This document shows positions 18,723-26,921 of a DNA stretch of 64,000 nucleotides, in pieces. This DNA is from Hyphomicrobiaceae bacterium (GTDB taxonomy: Bacteria > Pseudomonadota > Alphaproteobacteria > Rhizobiales > Methyloligellaceae), in NCBI GenBank assembly GCA_020637815.1, contig JACKJS010000001.1, positions 868,001 to 932,000 on the forward strand. The letters are read 5' to 3'. The notes below the pieces were generated by a model, which ran no database searches, was not told the origin of the DNA, and saw nothing but the letters and a program-made list of their open reading frames with translations. Every line of letters starts with the position of its first letter. The first letter of the stretch is position 1. Position numbers and translations under genes: made by a program.

Positions 18723-19760
18723 CTACGTGCCCCTTTGACGGCGCACCCTTGGTACCCCCAGCCCGGCGAAGTCCGGCTTGTGGGCCGGAGCCTCCGTACG
18801 GCGCGCTGCTCTGAGCCTTGCGGACCGCGCCCTCGGATTGGTTCGAATCTCTTCCGTAGTCGGTTCTAAAGGCCGACGGTTAAGAAGCTGGAAGCTTGGC
18901 AAAAATTCTTCAGCCGCCGAATCCGGCAAATACCGCGACCCTTTTTGGGGCGCGGCACTACGGTTGGAGAGGAAGCGCTTAACGATCCTGTCCTCCAGGG
19001 AATGGAAGGTGACCACCACGAGACGACCGCCCGGCCTCAAGAGCCGTTCCGCGGCGCTGAGCCCCTCGGCAAGTTCCTCCAACTCCGCGTTGACACAGAG
19101 CCTGAGCGCCTGAAACGTCCGTGTGGCTGGGTGCTTCGTGTCGTCGCGCTTGCGGCCGAGCACTCCGGCTACGATGTCCGCGAGGTCCCCGGTCCGCATG
19201 ATCGGGGCCATCTCGCGCCTTTTGACGATCGCCTTGGCAATGGCACGCGAGCGCCGCTCTTCGCCAAAAATATAAATGATATCCGCGAGTTCCGATTCCT
19301 CGAGGTCATTGACCAGATCGGCCGCGGTAGGCCCCTCGCCGCCCATACGCATGTCGAGCGGGCCGTCCTTGGCGAAGGAAAACCCGCGCTCGGGCTGGTC
19401 GAGCTGCATCGACGACACGCCGAGATCGAGCGTGACCCCATCGACGGCTGTCACACCCGCGGTGGCCGCCAGGCGTTCCATCTCGCTATATCGGCCGAGC
19501 ACAGCCTGGAACCGGCCCGGAAAGGCCTCCGCCAGGTCTTGGGCATTGGCAAGAGCCTCGGCGTCGCGATCGATGGCAATGAGGCGGCAATCGGCAGCTT
19601 CGAGAATGGCCCTGGCATAGCCCCCGGCTCCGAACGTGCCGTCTATGACGACATCGCCGTCCTCAGGACGAAGAGTCGAAAGGACTTCGGAGAGCAACAC
19701 GGGAATGTGACGGACCAGTCCGCCAGCGACAGACAATGGCCTGCCGCGGTCCGTCATCAT
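18723..19760 (-). CDS. rsmH: 16S rRNA (cytosine-1402 N4) methyltransferase RsmH
   Basis: RsmH (MraW) methylates C1402 of 16S rRNA using SAM. The signature HIPVLLSEVL near the start is followed by the SAM-binding DGTFGAGGYARAIL, LDLGVSSMQLD and TFHSLEDRIVKRF. The length is 345 residues. Its ATG overlaps the mraZ stop in ATGA, so the two are translationally coupled. A second ATG one codon later is equally possible. Confidence 0.96.
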   Translation of the reverse strand: MMTDRGRPLSVAGGLVRHIPVLLSEVLSTLRPEDGDVVIDGTFGAGGYARAILEAADCRLIAIDRDAEALANAQDLAEAFPGRFQAVLGRYSEMERLAATAGVTAVDGVTLDLGVSSMQLDQPERGFSFAKDGPLDMRMGGEGPTAADLVNDLEESELADIIYIFGEERRSRAIAKAIVKRREMAPIMRTGDLADIVAGVLGRKRDDTKHPATRTFQALRLCVNAELEELAEGLSAAERLLRPGGRLVVVTFHSLEDRIVKRFLSNRSAAPQKGSRYLPDSAAEEFLPSFQLLNRRPLEPTTEEIRTNPRARSARLRAARRTEAPAHKPDFAGLGVPRVRRQRGT

Positions 19761-20239
19761 TCCCGTGGTCCCTCTGCACCGCCGCTTCCGCGGCGCCCCG
19801 CGCCGAGTAACTTGCGAAGGTCGCGGACTTTGTCGCGTGCCTCCGCCAAATGGGCTTCAAAGCGCTTCGGCTCCCAAAGCTGAAATTTTTCGCCCAGCCC
19901 CACAAAGGTGATGTGGCTGGTGATGCCAGCGTGTTCACGCAGGCGCTCCGGGAGAATCGTACGACCGTCTTGATCGATGGTGAGAATTTCGGATGTGCCG
20001 AAGAGCGCCGTGGCGAGCTGATCGCGCTCATCGGAGTACGGCGCGAGGTCTTCGACCAAAGAATTGATTTTATCGACGAGACGCTGGCCGCCGGCGTCGA
20101 GTGCCGGCGCATCAAGCGATGGATAGCAGTAGATGCCATCGAGCCCGTCTTTGGCGAGAACCGCACGGAAGGAAGCGGGAACGGAGACCCGGCCCTTGGC
20201 GTCGATCTTATTCGTGAATGACGAGACAAATTGATCCAT
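19757..20239 (-). CDS. mraZ: Transcriptional regulator MraZ
   Basis: MraZ is an AbrB-fold DNA-binding protein that binds TGGG repeats in its own promoter and represses the dcw operon in E. coli. The N-terminal repeat shows TNKIDAKGRVSVPASFR. The second repeat shows QDGRTILPERLREHAG, the expected pair of swapped-hairpin motifs. I chose the ATG giving MDQFVSSF (160 residues). An in-frame GTG four codons upstream sits inside the purine-rich AGGGGGGAG that probably serves as the ribosome site. It is the first gene of the cluster. Confidence 0.95.
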   Translation of the reverse strand: MDQFVSSFTNKIDAKGRVSVPASFRAVLAKDGLDGIYCYPSLDAPALDAGGQRLVDKINSLVEDLAPYSDERDQLATALFGTSEILTIDQDGRTILPERLREHAGITSHITFVGLGEKFQLWEPKRFEAHLAEARDKVRDLRKLLGAGRRGSGGAEGPRE

Positions 20240-20323
20240 CTCCCCCCTCACGCGCTACGAAGCCGACTGAACTGGACTGAAACGAACGGCGCTTCTGCGC
20301 TTGCCTCACGCTTGTCCGGAAAA

Positions 20324-20391
20324 TGGGTGGAGGAAGTGGCGCGGATCCCCCCGTGGCCTCAAAGGAAGCGCTGCCTGCTTCCTCCACCCCA
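20324..20391 (-). promoter_or_regulatory. mraZ leader with two alternative RNA hairpins
   Basis: In the mraZ transcript (minus strand) the segment TGGGGTGGAGGAAG can pair over about 40 bases with CTTCCTCCACCCA, which is followed by TTTT. The same 5' arm can instead pair locally as AGGAAGC with GCTTCCT over a 7-base loop. The two structures exclude each other because both use the AGGAAG stretch. The layout resembles an attenuator, but no leader peptide or ligand is evident. Confidence 0.45.
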
Positions 20392-20410
20392 CTCACCGAA
20401 CGGGCATTAA

Positions 20411-20454
20411 TGGGATATCATGGGATTATGTGGGCGTCAATGGAAAGCCTTGGG
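20411..20454. promoter_or_regulatory. MraZ box: TGGG array with 10-bp period
   Basis: TGGG occurs at 20411, 20421, 20431 and 20451, with the near-match TGGA at 20441, giving five units on an exact 10-bp period. MraZ is known to bind direct TGGG repeats spaced at one helical turn. The repeats read on the plus strand, opposite to mraZ, and overlie the predicted mraZ promoter, as expected for autorepression. A further TGGC in the same register lies at 20481. Confidence 0.8.
20412..20440 (-). promoter_or_regulatory. mraZ: Predicted mraZ (dcw) promoter
   Basis: On the minus strand a -35 element TTGACG is followed, after 17 bases, by a weak -10 element TATCCC. Transcription would start near 20405, leaving a leader of about 165 bases before the mraZ start codon. 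The elements are interleaved with the TGGG repeats, so MraZ binding should block RNA polymerase. The -10 match is poor, as is common in alphaproteobacteria. Confidence 0.5.
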
Positions 20455-20702
20455 ATTAACCCTATTTTTACGGAACTTTCTGGCCACCAATCCTCAATGA
20501 CGGTCCATACGCGAATCGGAGCGTGGGCTTCCGCTGCGCGCGGCGTCCGATTGCTGGAACGGCGCGAAGCGGGATAAGGTCATGCCAGCGGGTCCGCGCA
20601 GGTCTCGAGGCACTGCGGCCGGGATCGGCCATGGCCGGCCTTAGTCACAGAGACAGCGCAATTGGCGTGCCTAGTGGCGGCGTGACGCCGGCCGCGCACG
20701 GG

Positions 20703-21674
20703 ATGGCGATGGACGATTTCGTGGCAATGCTGAGGGGAGTCCACCGGGGCGCGCTGGGCCTGACGGCCATTGCGCTTTTCGCGGTCGCGTGCGGGCTCCC
20801 GGCTGCGCGAGCAGCCTCTGGAGCCCCCATGCCCGAAGGGCCCGGCTTCGCTCGGCTCGGCCCCCCTGAATCCCCGGTCAAGCTGTTTTACGAGACGAAG
20901 GGAAAAGGCACGCCGATCCTGCTCATCCACGGCTTCGGCTCGAGCACCTTCACTTGGCGGAGGATCGCTCCGGCGCTGGCCAAGAACCACAAGGTCATCG
21001 CCGTCGACCTCAAGGGGTTCGGGCAATCCGACAAGCCGCTGGACGAGCACTACTCGATTTTCGATCAAGCCGAACTCATCAAGCAGCTGATCCTCGACAA
21101 CGACCTCAAGAATTTGACGCTCGTGGGCCATTCGTATGGGGGCGGCATCTCGCTGATGCTGGCGCTCGACGACGATCCCCGCCTCAAGGGACGGATCGCC
21201 AGGCTCATCTTGCTGGACACGATCGCCTACCCCCAGAACATCCCGGTCGCCTTCAAGATGATGGACATGCCGTTCGTCTCGCATCTTGGCGTACGGATGG
21301 TGCCCCCGGAGGTTCAGGCTCGGGTGGCCCTCAAGCTTGCGTATTACGACGACAGTAAGATTGGCGAAGAGGACGTCGAGATGTACGCCGCGCCGCTGCG
21401 TACACCTGCCGGAAAATATGCGGTGATCCACAGCGCCCGACAGATCGTCCCTCAGGGGCTGGACGAAATCTCCAAGCGGTATCCGACAATCAAGCAGCCC
21501 ACGCTGATCGCGTGGTGCGACAACGACCGGATCGTCCCGTTGGATATCGGGCTTGAGCTTCGCCGCAACATGCCAACGTCCCGGATCGAGATCATCGAAA
21601 AGTGCGGGCACATGCCTCAAGAGGAACAGCCCGAAGCGACGCTGAAACTTATCCAGGATTTCCTCGGGCGCTGA
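20703..21674 (+). CDS. Exported alpha/beta-hydrolase
   Basis: This is an alpha/beta-hydrolase of unknown substrate. The fold is shown by LIHGFGSSTFTWR (oxyanion region), the nucleophile elbow GHSYGG, a late aspartate in WCDNDRIVP and the catalytic histidine in EKCGHMPQEEQP. The N-terminus has a hydrophobic signal segment ending in LPAARAASG, so export to the periplasm is likely. A lipoprotein cysteine in FAVACG is possible but a weak lipobox. The start is uncertain: ATG codons at 20631, 20703, 20709 and 20727 all precede the signal and none has a clear ribosome site. It is divergent from mraZ and may share the intergenic region. Confidence 0.8.
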   Translation: MAMDDFVAMLRGVHRGALGLTAIALFAVACGLPAARAASGAPMPEGPGFARLGPPESPVKLFYETKGKGTPILLIHGFGSSTFTWRRIAPALAKNHKVIAVDLKGFGQSDKPLDEHYSIFDQAELIKQLILDNDLKNLTLVGHSYGGGISLMLALDDDPRLKGRIARLILLDTIAYPQNIPVAFKMMDMPFVSHLGVRMVPPEVQARVALKLAYYDDSKIGEEDVEMYAAPLRTPAGKYAVIHSARQIVPQGLDEISKRYPTIKQPTLIAWCDNDRIVPLDIGLELRRNMPTSRIEIIEKCGHMPQEEQPEATLKLIQDFLGR

Positions 21675-21740
21675 AACCGGCACGTCGTCTGGAGCAATCA
21701 TGCTGTCCAAGGGGTTGTATTAGTTTTTCTTATCGGCCCT

Positions 21741-21763
21741 ATAGGCAAATACAATTTGCGCTT
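21741..21763. promoter_or_regulatory. Palindrome upstream of katG, possible OxyR-type operator
   Basis: The core GCAAA-TACAA-TTTGC is a perfect inverted repeat of the LysR T-N11-A kind. It is flanked by ATAG on the left and CTTAT on the right, 85-105 bases before the katG start. OxyR, a LysR-type regulator, controls katG in many bacteria and uses ATAG-type quarter sites. No oxyR gene is in this window, so the assignment is inference. Confidence 0.4.
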
Positions 21764-21846
21764 ATCGAATACGACGCGCAATCTCGGCTCGGCGGATCGA
21801 GCCAGAGCGAACCCGCTTAAAAGCTCAAGATCGGAGATGTGGAACT

Positions 21847-24018
21847 ATGGACGCGAAAGTCGAAAAATCCGGCGGTTGCCCAGTGATGCACGGGGCGGTT
21901 ACCGAGACCGGGAGTTCAGTCATGGATTGGTGGCCGAACGCCCTCAACCTGGACATCCTGAGCCAGCACGATACGAAGACCAACCCAATGGGGAAGGATT
22001 TCGACTATCGCGAGGAACTGAAGTCGCTCGACTTCGACGCGCTTAAGAAAGACCTGACCGCGCTGATGACCGACAGCCAGGAATGGTGGCCGGCCGACTG
22101 GGGTCACTATGGCGGTCTGATGATCCGCATGGCGTGGCACGCCGCCGGGACCTATCGCCTGGCCGACGGTCGTGGCGGTGGGGGCACCGGAAACCAGCGT
22201 TTCGCGCCGCTGAACTCCTGGCCGGACAATGTCAGTCTCGACAAGGCCCGCCGTCTTCTGTGGCCGGTCAAGAAGAAGTACGGCAACAAGATCTCCTGGG
22301 CCGACCTGATCATTCTGGCCGGCAACATCGCGTACGAATCCATGGGGCTGAAGACCTTCGGCTTCGGTTACGGCCGCGAGGACATCTGGCATCCGGAAAT
22401 CGACACCTACTGGGGCGCTGAGAAGGAATGGCTGGCGCCGAGCGACGGACGCTATGAGAACGTGGACGATCCCGCGACCATGGAGAATCCGCTGGCAGCG
22501 GTGCAGATGGGTCTGATCTACGTGAATCCGGAAGGCGTGAACGGCAGTCCCGACCCGATCAAGACTGCTGCCCAGGTGCGCGAGACCTTCGCCCGCATGG
22601 CCATGAACGACGAAGAAACCGCTGCTCTGACCGCGGGCGGCCACACCGTCGGCAAGACGCACGGCAATGGTAATTCCGACGACCTAGGTCCGGCTCCGGA
22701 AGCGGCGGGCCCCGAAATGCAGGGTCTCGGCTGGGCCAACCCGCATATGGACGGCAAGGCCGCCAACGCCGTCACATCCGGTCTCGAAGGAGCCTGGACC
22801 ACGCATCCCACGCAATTCGACATGGGCTATTTCGATCTGCTGTTCGGCTACGACTGGTGGCTGAAGAAGAGCCCGGCCGGCGCCAATCAGTGGGAGCCGA
22901 TCGGCATCAAGGAAGAGGACAAGCCGGTTGACGCGAGCGATCCGTCCAAGCGTCACAACCCGATCATGACCGATGCGGACATGGCGATGCGGTTCGACCC
23001 GACCTTCAAGGCGATCTGCGAAAAGTTCATGGCCGATCCGGAGTACTTCAAGGACACCTTCGCACGGGCCTGGTTCAAGCTGACCCACCGCGACATGGGT
23101 CCCAAGGCCCGCTACATCGGTCCGGACGTGCCCGCGGAAGACTTGATTTGGCAGGACCCGATTCCGGCCGGCTCCACCAATTACGACGTGAACGCCGTCA
23201 AGGCCAAGATCGCCGCGAGCGGTCTCAGCATCGCGGAGATGGTTTCCACCGCCTGGGACAGCGCACGCACCTATCGCGGGTCCGACATGCGCGGCGGAGC
23301 GAATGGCGCGCGTATCCGCCTGGCCCCGCAGAAGGACTGGGAAGGCAACGAGCCTGAACGTCTGGCCAAGGTGCTCTCCGTCCTCGAGCCGATCGCCAAA
23401 GAGGCCGGTGCCAGCATCGCGGACGTTATCGTGCTTGCCGGCAATATCGGTGTCGAACAGGCCGCGAAAGCCGCCGGTTACGACGTGTCCGTGCCGTTCG
23501 AGTCGGGTCGCGGCGACGCGACGGACGAGATGACCGACGCGGATTCCTTCGACGTGATGGAACCGCTCGCCGACGGCTATCGCAACTGGCTGAAGCAGGA
23601 CTACGTCGTCACGCCCGAAGAGCTGATGCTCGACCGGACCCAGCTGATGCGGTTAACCGCGCCGGAGATGACGGTTCTGGTCGGGGGCATGCGCGCCATG
23701 GGCACCAACTATGGTGGCACCAAGCATGGCATCTTCACAGACCGTGAGGGCGCGCTGACGACGGACTTCTTCGTCAACCTCACCGACATGGCCTACAAGT
23801 GGGTGCCTGTGGACGACGGTCTCTACGAGATCCGCGACCGCAAGACCGATGCCGTCAAATGGACCGCGACGCGCATGGACTTGGTCTTCGGCTCGAACTC
23901 GGTCCTACGCGCCTACGTCGAGGTCTATGCCCAAGACGACAACAAGGAGAAGTTCGTGAACGACTTCGTTGCGGCTTGGACGAAGGTGATGAACGCGGAT
24001 CGCTTCGATCTCGCTTAG
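21847..24018 (+). CDS. katG: Catalase-peroxidase KatG
   Basis: KatG is a bifunctional heme enzyme that removes hydrogen peroxide. The distal heme residues are Arg94, Trp97 and His98 in RMAWHAAGTYR. The catalase adduct partners are Tyr225 (LIYVNPEG) and Met251 (ARMAMND), giving the Trp-Tyr-Met cross-link. The proximal ligand is His266 in AGGHTVGKTHG. The C-terminal half is the usual degenerate duplicate, for 723 residues in total. No export signal is seen, so it is cytoplasmic. The gene stands alone with a strong terminator behind it, and the upstream palindrome suggests peroxide-responsive control. Confidence 0.98.
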   Translation: MDAKVEKSGGCPVMHGAVTETGSSVMDWWPNALNLDILSQHDTKTNPMGKDFDYREELKSLDFDALKKDLTALMTDSQEWWPADWGHYGGLMIRMAWHAAGTYRLADGRGGGGTGNQRFAPLNSWPDNVSLDKARRLLWPVKKKYGNKISWADLIILAGNIAYESMGLKTFGFGYGREDIWHPEIDTYWGAEKEWLAPSDGRYENVDDPATMENPLAAVQMGLIYVNPEGVNGSPDPIKTAAQVRETFARMAMNDEETAALTAGGHTVGKTHGNGNSDDLGPAPEAAGPEMQGLGWANPHMDGKAANAVTSGLEGAWTTHPTQFDMGYFDLLFGYDWWLKKSPAGANQWEPIGIKEEDKPVDASDPSKRHNPIMTDADMAMRFDPTFKAICEKFMADPEYFKDTFARAWFKLTHRDMGPKARYIGPDVPAEDLIWQDPIPAGSTNYDVNAVKAKIAASGLSIAEMVSTAWDSARTYRGSDMRGGANGARIRLAPQKDWEGNEPERLAKVLSVLEPIAKEAGASIADVIVLAGNIGVEQAAKAAGYDVSVPFESGRGDATDEMTDADSFDVMEPLADGYRNWLKQDYVVTPEELMLDRTQLMRLTAPEMTVLVGGMRAMGTNYGGTKHGIFTDREGALTTDFFVNLTDMAYKWVPVDDGLYEIRDRKTDAVKWTATRMDLVFGSNSVLRAYVEVYAQDDNKEKFVNDFVAAWTKVMNADRFDLA

Positions 24019-24059
24019 TCAAAGCCGAAGCGCCGAAACGTCTCGAGCGCTTCTCAATC

Positions 24060-24096
24060 GAACGGCCGGCGTGACCTCCCCGCCGGCCGTTCTCTT
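24060..24096 (+). terminator. Intrinsic terminator of katG
   Basis: Perfect 12-bp arms GAACGGCCGGCG and CGCCGGCCGTTC enclose a 9-base loop and are followed by TCTTTTGC. The stem is strong enough to act in both directions, which would also serve the converging DUF1328 gene. Confidence 0.85.
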
Positions 24097-24113
24097 TTGC
24101 TCAGGGTTTGCCG

Positions 24114-24284
24114 CTAACGCGCTGCGCCACGTACGAGATGCATGACCAGCGAGGCCACAAGCAATACCAAGAAGATAAAGAACAAGATCTTGGCAATTCC
24201 TGCCGATGCGCCGGCGATTCCACCAAAGCCAAGAAGACCTGCTATCAAAGCGATTATTAGGAACGTCAAAGCCCAACCAAGCAT
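24114..24284 (-). CDS. DUF1328 / UPF0391 small membrane protein
   Basis: This 56-residue, very hydrophobic protein has two membrane segments: MLGWALTFLIIALIAGLLGF and, after a GIAGASAGIAK turn, ILFFIFLVLLVASLVMHL. The pattern is that of the widespread UPF0391 (YtjA-like) family, often induced under stress and of unknown function. The ATG has AAAGGAG seven bases upstream. A longer open frame upstream is not conserved-looking. It converges with katG and is followed upstream by rnpB on the same strand. Confidence 0.9.
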   Translation of the reverse strand: MLGWALTFLIIALIAGLLGFGGIAGASAGIAKILFFIFLVLLVASLVMHLVRGAAR

Positions 24285-24379
24285 GGCGGATCTCCTTTCG
24301 TTGCCTATGCATTTCACTGATAGAAATGCACAAGCACGGCCGATGTTCCATGACGCTTCACGGGAACGTGAGATTGGAG

Positions 24380-24409
24380 ACCGGCGCAAGGGTCGTCCCT
24401 CGCGCCGGT
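24380..24409 (-). terminator. Hairpin downstream of RNase P RNA
   Basis: On the minus strand ACCGGCGCGAGGG pairs with CCCTTGCGCCGGT over a 4-base loop, 13 pairs including one G-U. The same stem on the plus strand would contain an A-C mismatch, so the structure favours the rnpB transcript. A U-tract is lacking. It begins about 8 bases after the RNase P 3' end. Confidence 0.6.
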
Positions 24410-24417
24410 CCTAACAT

Positions 24418-24807
<390 letters not shown>

Positions 24808-24813
24808 TGCCCA

Positions 24814-24843
24814 ACATAAGGGGAAAGCATGCGCGTCCGTCAA
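24814..24843 (-). promoter_or_regulatory. rnpB: rnpB promoter
   Basis: A -35 element TTGACG and a -10 element TTATGT are separated by 18 bases on the minus strand. The -10 ends 7 bases before the predicted RNA 5' end, consistent with direct initiation at the mature end or just before it. Confidence 0.6.
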
Positions 24844-25007
24844 GACGCGTCGCGTTCCCACGTCTACGCCCAAGTGTGCCGCCTGTCCGCGCTTGTCATT
24901 CCCGGACATGTCACGGCATTTTGATCCCCCGATTGCCATTGTTCCCATATGCTCGCGGCAAACTAGCTATGTGCGGAAGGCCTGCCCGAACGAGACGGCT
25001 TCGAACA

Positions 25008-25727
25008 ATGACGAACCACGTTCTCATAACCCGCTGGCTCAACGTTTTTCCGGAACTCGCCGAGTTGGAGCCGGAGACAAGCGACGCGCTGTCGGATGCC
25101 GTTCGGTTCGAACGGTTGCGACGTGGCGATGTCGCCTATTTCCAAGGTCAACTCTGTCAGAACTACGTCATGTGCATCGAAGGGCAGACGCGCGTGTTCA
25201 AGACCTCCGAGTCTGGACGCGAAATCCTGCTCTACCAGGTCGGTCCGGGAGAAACTTGCGTCCTGACGACCTCGTGCTTGATCTCTGGGAATCCCTTCCC
25301 GGCTGAAAGCACGGTCGAAGCCGATGCCTTGCTTGCCACCATTCCCTCGAACGTCTTCCATCGGCTCATGTCGGCATCGCCCAAATTCCGGCACTACGTG
25401 TTGTCGAATTACGGAGATTTGCTGTCGAGCCTGATCATGCTTGTCGACGAGGTGGCCTTTGCGAGTCTGGATCTTCGACTTGCGCGCCGTCTTCTTGCCG
25501 AGGCCGATAGCCGGAGCATCGTTTCCAAGACCCATCAGCAACTCGCGCTCGATCTTGGCAGCGTGCGCGAAGTCATCAGCCGCTACGTCTCGGAGTGGGA
25601 GCGGATGGGATGGGTGCGCTCGTCGCGCGGATCGATCGAGGTTCTCGACGAGGCAGCCCTTGCCACGTACGGCTTGAGCGGCACCGAGATTCCCCGGCCC
25701 GTTCTTCGATTGGGTTCGCAGTCATGA
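25008..25727 (+). CDS. Crp/Fnr-family transcriptional regulator
   Basis: This 239-residue regulator has a cyclic-nucleotide-type beta-roll sensor in the first 120 residues (RLRRGDVAYFQGQLCQNYVMCIEGQ region), a long dimer helix and a C-terminal winged helix. The recognition helix SVREVISRYVSEW contains the E-x-x-S-R signature shared by FNR-like members. It has cysteines (LCQN, VMCIEG, GETC, TSCL) but not the clustered N-terminal cysteines of oxygen-sensing FNR, so the signal is unknown. The ATG giving MTNHVLITRW is preferred over a longer frame that reaches into the rnpB promoter. It sits directly upstream of three exported YHS-like proteins, which are candidate targets. Confidence 0.88.
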   Translation: MTNHVLITRWLNVFPELAELEPETSDALSDAVRFERLRRGDVAYFQGQLCQNYVMCIEGQTRVFKTSESGREILLYQVGPGETCVLTTSCLISGNPFPAESTVEADALLATIPSNVFHRLMSASPKFRHYVLSNYGDLLSSLIMLVDEVAFASLDLRLARRLLAEADSRSIVSKTHQQLALDLGSVREVISRYVSEWERMGWVRSSRGSIEVLDEAALATYGLSGTEIPRPVLRLGSQS

Positions 25728-25738
25728 CATGCGTGCAA

Positions 25739-25754
25739 CGTAACTCAGGTCACA
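25739..25754. promoter_or_regulatory. Crp-like half-palindrome between the regulator and the YHS-like genes
   Basis: CGTAA-CTCAGG-TCACA matches the CRP consensus TGTGA-N6-TCACA at 8 of 10 positions, 12 bases after the regulator stop and 100 bases before the next start. A separate 8-bp inverted repeat, GGCAATCG at 25787 and CGATTGCC at 25815, lies closer to the gene. Either could be the target of the adjacent regulator; neither is proven. Confidence 0.3.
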
Positions 25755-25853
25755 GACAAACCGCCGGAAGTGACAAAATCATTTTCGGCAATCGAAGCCG
25801 ATAACAATCAACGGCGATTGCCTGTGAACACTACTGCCCAAGGACCTAAGACA

Positions 25854-26921
25854 ATGATGGACACAACACCAAGACAGCTTATTTCCCGTCTGACATTGCC
25901 TGCGCTCCTGGCGGGAGCGCTCATCATCGGCGTGCCCACGGCCGCCCTCGCCATGGACGACCACGGGGACGCGAAAGGCGAATTCGACGACAGTTGCGCC
26001 ATGGGCCTTGCCGATGGGCAAATGGTGCAGACGGATTGTTCGATCAACTGGACCGGCGAAGACGGCAAGGTTTACTGCTTCTCGAGCGAGAACTCGAAGG
26101 CCACGTTCTTGAAGGATCCGAAGGGCAATATCGCCAAGGCCAAGAAATTTCTCGAAGACCAGCAGGCCAAGGCAGCTTCGGGACAAAAGGTCTTTACCGA
26201 GGCGGATGTCAACGAGCGAGTGCAGCAAGTCATCGACGAGCGCTCCAAGGGCGATGTCTTCGTCTTTCATGACCCGAAGCTCGATACCGACCTCAAACTG
26301 AAGTTTGAAGGGATCAAGATCGTGCGCGGCATGGAAGGCTACGGCTGGTTCGCGAACGTGATCTTCCACGACGTCGATGAGCCGAAGAAGCAATATGCCA
26401 TCGACTTCTGGTTCAGACCCGAAGGCGATCAACTCACGCTGATGGATATCCGCGTTCAGAAGGGACCGAAGCGCGACGGCGATGGCTATTTCATGATCAC
26501 GCGTCTTCCGGTCGCGTGGTGGTGGCTGCCCGTGCAGGAACATCCAGGCAGCATCGAAGGTGCGCGGGCCTGGCAAGTGATGGCCGCAATCCACGACTAC
26601 ATCATCGAGAACAAGGATGCGGACGGCAACATCACCGTCAAGGACGACAAGACGGGTGAGGACGTGAAACTGCAATTCGTCGAGATGCACCGCCCCGTGC
26701 GTCATCTCAAAGGCGAAGGCAAATATTTCGCCTGTACCGATTTCCGCAAGCCCGGCAGTAAGGACGAGTATTACGACCTGGACTTCTGGGTCGACGAAAA
26801 GAGCGGCGAACTCAAGGTCGGCAACGTCAAGATCCACAAGGTCCCGGTTCTAGAAGACGGAATTTGGACTCAGGTCGATCACTACACGTTCGAAGGCATG
26901 GACTTCGACGAAACGCTTTAG
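25854..26921 (+). CDS. Exported protein: YHS-like cysteine domain plus duplicated C-terminal domain
   Basis: I do not recognise a named function. The 355-residue protein has a signal peptide ending in TAALAMDD. A YHS/TRASH-like domain follows, with cysteines at 48, 62 and 75 (C-x13-C-x12-C) and the typical ending KVYCF..FLKDPKGN. After a helical linker come two similar domains, about residues 134-212 and 259-339. Both contain D-x-K-x6-(D/V)-x-K-L-x-F, (A/D)-(I/L)-DFW and a V-x-K-x-P strand, so they arose by internal duplication. A hydrophobic WWWLPVQEHP segment lies between them. YHS-like domains often bind metals, so a periplasmic metal or redox role is inferred only. Two short paralogues follow. 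The start could be either of two adjacent ATGs. Confidence 0.8.
   Translation: MMDTTPRQLISRLTLPALLAGALIIGVPTAALAMDDHGDAKGEFDDSCAMGLADGQMVQTDCSINWTGEDGKVYCFSSENSKATFLKDPKGNIAKAKKFLEDQQAKAASGQKVFTEADVNERVQQVIDERSKGDVFVFHDPKLDTDLKLKFEGIKIVRGMEGYGWFANVIFHDVDEPKKQYAIDFWFRPEGDQLTLMDIRVQKGPKRDGDGYFMITRLPVAWWWLPVQEHPGSIEGARAWQVMAAIHDYIIENKDADGNITVKDDKTGEDVKLQFVEMHRPVRHLKGEGKYFACTDFRKPGSKDEYYDLDFWVDEKSGELKVGNVKIHKVPVLEDGIWTQVDHYTFEGMDFDETL

Noticed and set aside
24922..24938. Possible FNR box before the Crp/Fnr gene (TTGAT followed by GATTG)
   Set aside because: The right half does not match ATCAA well enough.
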